In this document: piece after piece, positions 55,335 through 64,000 of the stretch
How the letters are laid out: every line of letters begins with the position of its first letter
How positions within the stretch are numbered: the first letter of the stretch is position 1
Source: Notolepis coatsorum
Taxonomy: Eukaryota; Chordata; Actinopteri; Aulopiformes; Paralepididae
Assembly (NCBI GenBank): GCA_963971535.1
Contig: OZ020589.1
Coordinates: 89,650,683 to 89,714,682 of the forward strand
DNA: 64,000 nt
Reading direction: 5' to 3'
Notes under the pieces: model-generated
What the model was told of the DNA's origin: nothing
Seen by the model: only the letters and a program-made list of their open reading frames with translations
Database searches by the model: none
Position numbers and translations under genes: made by a program

Positions 55335-56313
55335 TAGGGATGCACCGATATGAAAATTTGCCACCGATACCGATAGCTTGACAATCGGACGATACCGATA
55401 CCGATTCCGATATTTGTGGCAACACTTTTTTTTTTTTTTGTAATATTTTATTTTTGTAATATATATATATATATATTTTTTTTAATGAAACTACTGTATA
55501 TTTGTGTTACAAATTGTGCTCACCGATATGAACATAGGCCTCTTTACTTAAAAAAAGGAAACATCAAGAAATATCTCTCTCTCAGTATGTTCTGCAGGGC
55601 TGCAGCTAGATACTAGTTCTCCCAGCATGGTCTACCTGCTGGGCTGCAGCTAGATACTATTGTCTCAACCAATGAAATTTTGATTGACAGTCAATTCTGC
55701 CAATTACGTCACACACCGCTTGCACCCGCCTCTGCTGTTACCACCAATCGGCAAGCGTGTATACATTTTTTACTTCGGCTTTTGTCCGCCATTGATTTTG
55801 AGTTGACGAGAGCTTTTCTAACAACAACAACAATGGCGGCGCGGCTGACGTTTAGCTCCGCAGGATGACTTAAATGAGGCATAATGATTTTACTGCAACT
55901 AATGTTATAATAAAACAAAGCCTTTCTATACATGTGTCTGATTGAAAACGTTATTAACAGATTGCAGAATGGGTAAAACTCAGGGCTCTGTGAGCAACGG
56001 AAGGAACTGAGCTAGTATGAACGCTTGCTACGTTCGGGTAAATAATATGCTGATGTTATTGAACGTGTAACACTAACTATATAACGTTAATGCCACAAAA
56101 CGAATGCCTTGTTAATCATAAGTAGTAACTTTGATGCAGTAGCTTGTGTGTGTGTGTGTGTGTGGGGGGGAACTTTTTTTCGTCTTGATGCTACACAAAT
56201 TGATGGATATTTATCGGCTACTGCCATCTGCACATTCGAGCTTATCGGCCGATAGGCCGATTGCAGTCAACAAGGCACTTATCGGCCGATACCGATACAT
56301 CGGTGCACCCCTA
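55335..56313 (+). mobile_element. hAT-type element, about 980 bp
   Basis: It starts tagggatgcaccgatatgaa and ends atacatcggtgcaccccta. The flanks atgtatat (55327-55334) and atgtacat (56314-56321) match at seven of eight. Interior words gaccaatgaaatttt… and gcagaatgggtaaaactc appear also at 540-1015 and 11412-11880. The frames here are not shared by the other copies, so they are not treated as genes. Confidence 0.8.
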
Positions 56314-56635
56314 ATGTACATACATTCATACCAATTATTCGCCTGTTCTATTCTCTATCCATCTATAGCAACACTATATTATCACCGACATCCTGTTGGG
56401 GGATCCATTTTGAACAGCCCTCTGAGGTTTCTCTCCTCCACGCCGCCTGTGGTGCTTTTTTCCCTATTGCTAGGTTTTAGTGAGTCGTTCCTCATCTTCA
56501 TTGGGGAAAGTCTGAGTGTTGTATATATGGAAGTCAAACATTTGTATATTTTTCCAAAATGAAAAGTATATATTATTTAGTATTGAAAGTATATTTCCAC
56601 CTACTTTTCTGAGAGTGTAATTGCGATGTATTTTT

Positions 56636-56818
56636 AAGATAAGATAATATATTCCTTTATTGGTGCCCTTGGGGAAATTCTGACATCATAGCAGCATGGT
56701 GGAGGGGGGGTACAGGTATGGGCAGGGTAATAGTAGAAAGACATAAATATAGGCAATAAAATGTCATCTAAATATAAATATACAAGAAAGATAAACAAGT
56801 GTAAACAAAACAATATAA
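56636..56818 (-). mobile_element. LINE 3' UTR fragment, minus strand
   Basis: Read on the minus strand it ends gaatttccccaagggcaccaa followed by taaaggaatat, the same style as 32698-32855. It is bounded on the right by the TTAA element at 56823. Confidence 0.55.
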
Positions 56819-56822
56819 TTAA

Positions 56823-57698
56823 CACTTTCTCTGCCAGAGACGCCTAAACTCGTCATTCCCCGCCATGCTAATTCTGCCAATGATGCCGTAACACGTCATT
56901 GAGATCAATATTTCAAAAATCTGTGATCGCAATCATATTTCTCCCCCGGAGACTTGAGATCTACTGTTGATCCCCTCTCAACTCTCCAACGGTTCAAGAG
57001 CGCCATCTGGTGGCCGATCTGCGGATTACCCAAACCGGAAACGGAAGCTGGTGCTCATTCCAATTCGGTCCGATCACTCGCTAATAGTCCCGGGACTCGA
57101 GCTAGACACAATGGATAGCAATCCGTTACCAATAACTCGATAAACAACATGATTTGGACGTATTTATTATACAACCTGGAGATGGATCGCATATTTCAAC
57201 ATCCCATAATAGGAATATTTTTGCTCCACGCTCATCGCCCAACGCGACGAGGAAGCTACGGTGAGTTTCAGCGTTTTTTTTTTACCGTGTTCGATATAAA
57301 CTGCTCTAATGATCATATCACCCACACTAGATGAATCATCTAACGTTGGCCACGGAATTATAAACGACCCCCCCCCCATCCGGTCAACATCAGATGATAA
57401 GTAGTAACTTCCATTTGATTTTTTTTATCTTGCGCAGATCGCTATCAAACTGTATTTGATCATCAATATAATGCATTTAGGGCTATAAATCACGTTCTGG
57501 AGAAAGCTGCAGAAAACGATAAAAACATATTTATACTTTAGACCGTATTTTAGTATGAATATGTGAAAGAAAAAGTATAACGTTCCTACGTCCTGAACGA
57601 TAGATAATTGACGTTGAATGGGCCATAGTAATGTCAATTTAGCAATACAATTTAAAAAGTTATAGCCCTGCAAAGAAGGGGAACTTCTCCATAGACAA
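56823..57698 (+). mobile_element. piggyBac-like TTAA element (subfamily 2), 3' end lost
   Basis: TTAA at 56819-56822 precedes cactttctctgccagagacg. The copy follows 31064-31984, including MIWTYLLYNLEMDR at 57149 and tacggtgagtttcagcg at 57257. It breaks off after ttctccatagaca near 57698, before the expected right end. Confidence 0.75.
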
Positions 57699-59225
57699 TT
57701 TCTTACCTTAAAAAAAACATTAAAATTCATAAAAAGATTACATGTATCTCTAATACCTTCCCCATATAGACTAGGCAGAATTTCAGAAAATGTGCTTGTA
57801 TAAAGTGCTGAAGGCATTTCGTGTTTATTTTAGGTACACACCATTTCTAGGAGTATTAAGGGGTGCTGAATCCAAATCTGCTGTATACCAAGCTCAAAAA
57901 TGTCAAACAAGGCCTGAAAATTGAGAAATCCAACATGGCCGCCAGCACCAGGCCCTCTCTCCACAAAAACAGGTGCTAAACCCACATTTCTTATTCTACT
58001 GACATGAAACTTTGCACAGAACATCTGCACCTATGGAGGAAGAAGGTAGGAATATAGCTGTGGTGCAACCATGAGAGTAACAGGGTGTTTTTGACTGTCT
58101 AACTGTAATCTTTGTATAGGCGAGGATACAAAAATGACATTTCTTCAGTGTTTGCAGGAATACTGCAGCAATTTGGTAATAACTATACAGTGTGGGACAC
58201 CAGCATTGGAATCCCCCAAGTCTTAGCTTTCTTCAGGTACCAAGTTTATGCAAGTAGCTCTTATAAATCTGGATATATAAGCATTTTAATGTAAGCATGC
58301 TGTTTTAGGCGAATTTTCAAAAAATAAATGGTGGGGCTTAGTTAAGTGTGACTACACAAGGTACAAACCTGAATTAAATGTGCTTTTGTAAGTTTTCTTA
58401 CATGGGGGATCCGATGCCATATTCAGATTTATATCTCATTATGATATAGATAGTGAAAAAATAATTGTAACTATGAATAATTTCTCAGCTATTGTTATTA
58501 TTTCCAAAAGAATTTGGCAGATGTGCTGTGATGGAACCTTTGCATCCCCACTATCAACCCCTGCCCCCTTCTCCATCCACATGTCCCTCCCAACATGCAC
58601 TTCACCTTCACCTCTCAAAGAATGGCTGCTCTGCTATGGGACAGATAACAGCTGTTACCTAGGTAAAGTCATGGCTATTGTTTTGATGTGATAATTTGAC
58701 ATTTTATGTTAAGTGATTGTAGTGTCTGATGTGTAAATAATTGTAGCTTTTTATCATATTTAGATCTCAGAAAGAAGCCTAGCCTTACACTTCTCACAGA
58801 AGAGGCTGAGGCTGGCTGACTTTACCTGTTAGCTGCTAACATTAGTCAGCAAGTTTTTAGCTGGGATTAGCTAGTCACTAGCTAATGTTACTGTGATCTC
58901 ACAAGGCCAGTAAGGCTGTCCCCGAACCCTGTTTTTGGGATTCGAACTTCGTCAGGGTTTTTCAAACAAATGTTTGAACCTTCGTTTCTAATAATAATAA
59001 AAAAAAAAATAAAGGAAAAAAACATTTAATTTTTTTTTTTTTTTTTTAATATGTTCGGACGTTCGAACATTCGGGCTCAGCCTTAGAGGCCAGACTACGA
59101 CAGGCTAACGTTTCTGTCTTAATGAGCAAGCTAAATCAATACATATGTCTTACAGTTTGCATTCTTATCCTAAGATTGTTCAAATCTTCTTATAGGTTTG
59201 AATTAGTCAATTGGTGACTGAAACC
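57699..59225. other. Upstream region of the Academ-like gene
   Basis: No second gene was recognised. The sequence is low in known repeats, apart from a polypurine/T run at 58998-59050. A possible 5' exon or promoter would be here. An acceptor-like ttcttatag lies at about 59187-59195 just before the frame. The left boundary of the element may coincide with the break at 57698, but no inverted repeat was found. Confidence 0.4.
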
Positions 59226-62200
59226 ATGGCTGAAGCGACAGAAAGTGTAGTGTCAATGGAGCTGCAGTTGTGCATCATCTGTCAGAAAGACAAAAAGCAA
59301 AAGCTCATGGAAGTTAGTAAGGATGGCCTCCAGTCAGCAAACACTATCAGAGAACTCCGGTCAAAATTACATAATGACAATTTTCTAGATGCACCTAGTC
59401 GACTTACAGAGATATTTCAAGGAGACTTGCCTCACCATTTCTTATGGCATAGGGATTGCCGAGCGCCATACATGGATAAAGGTAAAATTGAAAGGTTGAA
59501 GGCTGGATCGAAGAAAATTGCCAAAGAAATGCCATGTGCATCCACAGCAACTATGCAAAATGTTAGGCTACGCAGCAAAATCCCTCCAATGGATTGGAAG
59601 CAATGTATCTTTTGCCAAGAAGTTCGTAAAGAAGCACTACATGACATACAAGATTTGAGAGTCAGTAGCAGAATACTACAAGCAGCAAAGTATGACTCAT
59701 TCTTAATAGTGCGACTAGCTTGTGTAAATGATCTTACTGCTGCAGAAGGGAGCTATCACCAGACTTGCAAGACCAAGTTCGAACGTAGGACCAAACGCCT
59801 GGAAGAAATGTCACTAACGAGCACAGACATGCCATTGGAGTGGCTTTGCCAAGAACTTGAACAATCAGCAAAGCAAGAGGATATTCTGGATCTTGTACAT
59901 GTGTGGGACCGGTACTATACACTCGCTAATGAGGCTCAACTGGATATACCATCTAGATTTCTGAGCAGAAGGAACACATTCAAGGAACAAATAGCTGATC
60001 GTCTTGAGGGCATATACGACTTTGTTGTACTGCATGATCAGCCCCGAAATGAACCTCGTACTGTCTTGGTTCCATCCAAATACCGGCATATTCCAGTATC
60101 AGCAATGGTGAAAAACGACTCTGCAGACATTGAGAGAGTCATTCCTACATTCCAACATGAGGATCAAGATATGTTCCTAAACATGGTGCATGTAGCATTG
60201 CAGATCCGAAGGGACATGCTCTCTCATCCCAAACAAGAAGGGATAGACATCAGTGAAAACAGAGCAATAGACAGCATACCCAACAGCCTTTACATGTTCC
60301 TCAACTTGTTACTAGGTGGTCAGCACCTTCTGGAGGATGACAATATTGATGATGATAAGAACACAGCCAAACGACAGCTTAGAGTCCGCAGCATTGCACA
60401 GGATCTTATGTACACAGCCAGTGGAGACAAGTTCCTCACTCCGAAGCACATAGGACTGGCCAGTACCCTTCATCAAGCCACACGTTCGAAAGAGTTGGTA
60501 AACATGTTTCACCAGGCAGGTCATGTTATGAGTTACCGTGAGGTACTCAAACTTGATACTGCATTGGCTAAGAAGACCTTGGAGACCATGGATGATGACG
60601 GTGCTGTTGTTCCACTAAATCTAGTAAGGGGGCACTTTGTTCATTTCTCAACAGACAATGTCGACATCAACGAGTACACTCTGGATGGAAAAGGGACATT
60701 CCATGCCACTCAAGTGGCTGCCTGGCAACGTGGTTCTCCTGTAGGTGATCTCCTGGAAGGGATTTATCTTCATTCCAAGTCAGAAACCCTCAACATTCCC
60801 CAGGCAATGACTGATATCATACCTGCACCAAAAAGAGGAATCACAGAGCGCCCATTCAGTGGTGTAATAGCAGCAGACTGTTTCACACAGTCATCTGAGC
60901 AATGTCCCGCAGCACAGAAAGCACAAGGTACTGATATGGCTTTCCACATGTCCAGGACATCTCAGAAACCAATGCCTTCCTGGACATTGTTCAATGAAAA
61001 GGCAAGCACAGTCAACCCAGAGAAAACTACAGTAGGGTACCTACCTATCATCCAGGCTCCTGCATCGGAACTCGATACACTGAACACAGTCGTCAAGCGA
61101 GTGCTCCATGTCGCCAAATCAATGGAACAACAACATGTCATTCTCACAGTGGACGAGGCACTTTATCCGAAGTTATTGGAACTGAAGTGGTCAGTAGAAG
61201 AATACAAGGATGTGCTTATCCCTTGCCTCGGAGGCCTTCACATTTCCATGAACTTCCTGGGTGTGATCGGACAACACATGGCTGATTCTGGCCTGAGCGA
61301 GCTATGGGTCAAGTGTGATCTTCTGGGAGCAAATGCTGCTCAGCATGTCATGGCAGGAAAGGGGTATGCACGTGCCATGAGGACCCACAAACTTACCCTG
61401 CAGGCTCTTTGGCAGCTACTACTCCCACGGCTTTATGCATATCTGGATGGAGTTGATGTCACCCTGAGAGCTGAGCTCACAGATCTCTGCCAATCAACAG
61501 TTGCTGATGACATCGCACAGATGGTCGACTTACTTTCTACAGACAGATTCCAGCAGCCCATGAAGGAGTTTGCTGCATTGCTTGTAGTTGATGACCCGAA
61601 CGCTGCATTCTGGTGGGACTACATGACTATGGTCAGCATCCTACTCTACTTTACACGAGCACAACGTGATGGATTGTGGGATCTCCACCTGTATGCTTTC
61701 AAACGTATGCTGCCCTTCTTCTTCAGGTACAATCATATCAACTACGCCCGGTGGGGTACTGTGTACCTGGCTGAGATGTCTGCTCTCCCACCAGAAATCC
61801 TCCTCGAGTTTCAGAGAGGCAACTTCGTTGTAAAACGCAGTGATCGACACTTCAATCAGGTTTCAGCGGATCAAAGTACAGAGTGGCTCAATGCTACAGG
61901 AAAAAAGAGTGGAGGCTTGGTAGGAATCACCAGAATAGAAACATCCCTCAGGAGATGGAGACTGTCATATAATCTGAGAACAGTCATAGCTTCTCAGACA
62001 ACAACAATGCTGAGACTGACAACAGACGAAGAAGACGATGTGTACACACACACCGAGTGCACAAAGAGTAGAATGGAGAGAGACGACACTGATGAAAGCA
62101 GACTCTGTGTGTCATTGAAAGAGCACGGAGTGTTTCAAGATGGGGGTGACACACTGAGAAACATAATCAACAAGGACGTAGTCACACCGGAGATTCAAGA

Positions 62201-63758
62201 ATCCCTACTTGGCGCAGAACACCTTGGACAGGCACAACTGAACATGTTTGTGGACAAACGTTTGTGTGAACCTCCAGATAGTGACCAGCACCTGAACCTG
62301 AAATCACCCATTCGAAAGAACAAAGCCAAGACATTTGCCTCTTTGTATGAAGTTGTGCAACTTTCTAAGAACAAGCAAAACACCATCAAAGTGGACAGGC
62401 AGATTCTACAAAGGCTCATCACAGCTTACAGAGCAGGTCGTAAGGTAGACCTTGACAATATTCTCCAGCATGAGCTCATGCCCATCCCGCCATCTCTGGC
62501 CACAACTAATGGGAGTCTACATTCCACCAACAAGTCTGTGTTAGCAAATATACTGACGAAACAAGTTAAAATCCCTGCAGATCTTACCCTTCAGGGACCC
62601 AGCTGCCTGGTCATTGATGGCCAAGCTCTGGTAATGGCACTCGGAAAGCCACCTGACACTACAACATTTGGTGACTATGCCAACAAGTTCACTGACACCG
62701 TGTTGAAGATGGGAGCAAAATACCAGAGGGTAGATGTCGTCTTTGACAGATACCATGACCAATCCATCAAAACAGGCACAAGGGTGAAACGCAAACAGCG
62801 CCACAGACCAGTACGTCGTGAAATCAAAAACAAGTCTGTTCCACTTCCTGCCGATTGGTCGAGCTTCATGGCCCTTGAAGACAACAAATCAGATCTCGCT
62901 CAACTACTCTCAAACCACCTGATAGAACACAGCCCGGATGATGAACCTGTAGTTGTAGTATCAGGGGGGTTTGCTGAAGCGACAACCGTCAAGTCAACAG
63001 ATCCAGATCTTGAAGTCTCCTCTCTGAGTGCTGACCATGAGGAAGCTGATACACAACTGATTTTACACTGCATCCAGGCTCCAATGGAAACAATCGTCGT
63101 GTCAGCGCGTGACACAGATGTGCTGCTTCTACTCTTGGCTCACTATGACAGGATCCGATGTACGCATCTCTACATGAAAGCTGGGACATCAAAGGATCCA
63201 AAATATTTTCCAGTACATGACATTAGAAAGCTACTATCTGATGATCAACTGGACACAATCCTTGCCTTCCATGCCCTCACCGGATGTGACAGTGTGTCCC
63301 AGTTCAGTGGTCATGGAAAGAAAACAGCCTGGCAGGTGTTCGAGCACCATCACACTGATCTTGCTGGCCTTGGGATGGGCCCTTTCACAGAAGATCTTGT
63401 GACATCAACAGAGAGATTCATCTGCAAGATCTATGGTGTGCCTGAGGTGGATACGTGCAACAAAGCAAGAGTCAAGTTATTCTGCAAAGGCCGTCCACAA
63501 GAGACTCTGCCACCAACCTCGGATGCAGTGAAGTTCCACATCATGCGCTCACACTATCAAGCAAGCATCTGGAACCAAGCTCACCTGCCACACCCTGATC
63601 TTCCTCCTGTTGATGAAATGGGGTGGATACACAAGGAAGGACAGCTAGTGCCACAGCTACTCTTTCTGCCACCCATGCCTAAAGCCTGCAGGGAGTTCAC
63701 TTCATGTGGGTGTACCAAGGAGTGCCTCAGCCAACGCTGCAGCTGCAGGTATGTATGA
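59226..63758 (+). CDS. Academ-like transposase with zinc fingers and XPG/FEN-like nuclease
   Basis: The frame is open for about 1,510 codons from an ATG in good Kozak context (gaaaccATGGct). Two C2HC-like fingers come first: CIIC with HRDC (residues about 16-78) and CIFC with HQTC (127-181). The core has FSTDNVDINEYTLDGKGT (D477, D480), ILTVDEA (D643), LGGLHISMNFLGVIGQHM (about 668-685) and NHINYARWG, then SADQSTEWLN (E886). The C-terminal part shows LVIDGQALVM (1128-1137), HEEADTQLILH (1271-1281), SARDTDVLLLLL (1293-1304) and ALTGCDSVSQFSGHGKKTA (1350-1368), the acidic boxes and helix-hairpin-helix-like turn of FEN1/XPG nucleases. The last residues, CGCTKECLSQRCSC, start a cysteine-rich tail. 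At 63749 a gtatgt donor precedes the stop, so the real end is likely in a further exon. Zinc finger, DDE/D core and XPG nuclease are known together in the XPG-bearing lineage of Academ transposons; this assignment is from domain order, not a search. Confidence 0.7.
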   Translation: MAEATESVVSMELQLCIICQKDKKQKLMEVSKDGLQSANTIRELRSKLHNDNFLDAPSRLTEIFQGDLPHHFLWHRDCRAPYMDKGKIERLKAGSKKIAKEMPCASTATMQNVRLRSKIPPMDWKQCIFCQEVRKEALHDIQDLRVSSRILQAAKYDSFLIVRLACVNDLTAAEGSYHQTCKTKFERRTKRLEEMSLTSTDMPLEWLCQELEQSAKQEDILDLVHVWDRYYTLANEAQLDIPSRFLSRRNTFKEQIADRLEGIYDFVVLHDQPRNEPRTVLVPSKYRHIPVSAMVKNDSADIERVIPTFQHEDQDMFLNMVHVALQIRRDMLSHPKQEGIDISENRAIDSIPNSLYMFLNLLLGGQHLLEDDNIDDDKNTAKRQLRVRSIAQDLMYTASGDKFLTPKHIGLASTLHQATRSKELVNMFHQAGHVMSYREVLKLDTALAKKTLETMDDDGAVVPLNLVRGHFVHFSTDNVDINEYTLDGKGTFHATQVAAWQRGSPVGDLLEGIYLHSKSETLNIPQAMTDIIPAPKRGITERPFSGVIAADCFTQSSEQCPAAQKAQGTDMAFHMSRTSQKPMPSWTLFNEKASTVNPEKTTVGYLPIIQAPASELDTLNTVVKRVLHVAKSMEQQHVILTVDEALYPKLLELKWSVEEYKDVLIPCLGGLHISMNFLGVIGQHMADSGLSELWVKCDLLGANAAQHVMAGKGYARAMRTHKLTLQALWQLLLPRLYAYLDGVDVTLRAELTDLCQSTVADDIAQMVDLLSTDRFQQPMKEFAALLVVDDPNAAFWWDYMTMVSILLYFTRAQRDGLWDLHLYAFKRMLPFFFRYNHINYARWGTVYLAEMSALPPEILLEFQRGNFVVKRSDRHFNQVSADQSTEWLNATGKKSGGLVGITRIETSLRRWRLSYNLRTVIASQTTTMLRLTTDEEDDVYTHTECTKSRMERDDTDESRLCVSLKEHGVFQDGGDTLRNIINKDVVTPEIQESLLGAEHLGQAQLNMFVDKRLCEPPDSDQHLNLKSPIRKNKAKTFASLYEVVQLSKNKQNTIKVDRQILQRLITAYRAGRKVDLDNILQHELMPIPPSLATTNGSLHSTNKSVLANILTKQVKIPADLTLQGPSCLVIDGQALVMALGKPPDTTTFGDYANKFTDTVLKMGAKYQRVDVVFDRYHDQSIKTGTRVKRKQRHRPVRREIKNKSVPLPADWSSFMALEDNKSDLAQLLSNHLIEHSPDDEPVVVVSGGFAEATTVKSTDPDLEVSSLSADHEEADTQLILHCIQAPMETIVVSARDTDVLLLLLAHYDRIRCTHLYMKAGTSKDPKYFPVHDIRKLLSDDQLDTILAFHALTGCDSVSQFSGHGKKTAWQVFEHHHTDLAGLGMGPFTEDLVTSTERFICKIYGVPEVDTCNKARVKLFCKGRPQETLPPTSDAVKFHIMRSHYQASIWNQAHLPHPDLPPVDEMGWIHKEGQLVPQLLFLPPMPKACREFTSCGCTKECLSQRCSCRYV

Positions 63759-64000
63759 AGGATTAGCTGATAGTGATCAATGTTATTAGATTGTAAAACT
63801 ATGATGTGGTAGAGCATATCCACCTGCAAGACTGTATACTCTAGACTGTAACAGAATTGTGAACATATGCCTATAACAGAGAGAAAAAAAGGAATGAAGG
63901 AACAGAATAAATCACTGTAAGGACAATTGTATCATGTGTTCGAATATACTTGTACGAGAGATGGCTATAATCTTTCAATTCTCTTCTACTCTATTCTATT
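63749..64000 (+). other. Probable intron of the Academ-like gene
   Basis: The donor cag|gtatgt at 63746-63754 is followed by A/T-rich sequence with no further frame. The next coding exon, with the rest of the cysteine-rich tail, is expected outside the window. Confidence 0.5.

Noticed and set aside
58473-58691. A 72-codon frame upstream of the Academ-like gene
   Set aside because: No similarity, no splice support and no conserved partner; it could be part of a 5' region but cannot be supported.

Overview
This is a piece of a vertebrate nuclear genome, most likely a ray-finned (teleost-type) fish. One exon is recognisable as serum response factor (SRF). The rest is dense, multiply nested repeats of kinds typical of fish: many hAT-type DNA elements with 8-bp target duplications, TTAA-flanked piggyBac-like elements, L2-, L1- and RTE-like LINE fragments, tRNA-derived SINEs, a DIRS-type retroelement and two Academ-like transposase genes. 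There is no bacterial gene organisation, rRNA, CRISPR array or true tRNA gene. Superfamily names come from reading motifs and terminal repeats by eye, not from a database search.

Layout. 1-2.4 kb: hAT-type elements, one inserted in another. 2.9-9.2 kb: one L2/CR1-like LINE cut into four pieces by hAT-type insertions, one of which carries its own insertion. 9.2-18.3 kb: mixed DNA transposons, including a hAT element with a BED zinc-finger start (14.2-16.9 kb) and two TTAA elements. 18.3-20.5 kb: a minisatellite, a repeat also found at 25.6/30.4 kb, two SINEs and an 87-bp micro-element. 20.5-25.1 kb: a broken Academ-like transposase gene. 25.7-30.4 kb: a broken DIRS element inside the inverted partner of the 18.5-kb repeat, itself carrying a SINE. 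30.9-34.5 kb: two TTAA-bounded relatives in opposite orientation, each with a further insertion. 36.2-46.9 kb: an L1 LINE split by two large hAT-type elements that hold SINEs, a solo LTR, piggyBac-like and smaller hAT elements. 46.9-54 kb: a piggyBac-like element, an RTE-like LINE inside two DNA-element remnants, a minisatellite and a hAT remnant. 54.4-54.7 kb: the SRF exon on the minus strand. 54.9-57.7 kb: a SINE, a hAT element and a truncated piggyBac-like element. 59.2-63.8 kb: a long open Academ-like transposase gene.

How it fits together. The only host coding sequence I can defend is the SRF exon. If that gene is intact, everything below 54.4 kb is its downstream intron and everything above 54.7 kb its upstream intron, so the window is essentially repeat-swollen intron. 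The most biologically interesting protein is the roughly 1,510-residue product at 59.2-63.8 kb. It has two N-terminal C2HC-like zinc fingers, a transposase-like core, a FEN1/XPG-like nuclease module and the start of a cysteine-rich tail that seems to continue in an exon beyond the window. The 20.5-25.1 kb copy is a diverged relative that stops where the nuclease module begins.
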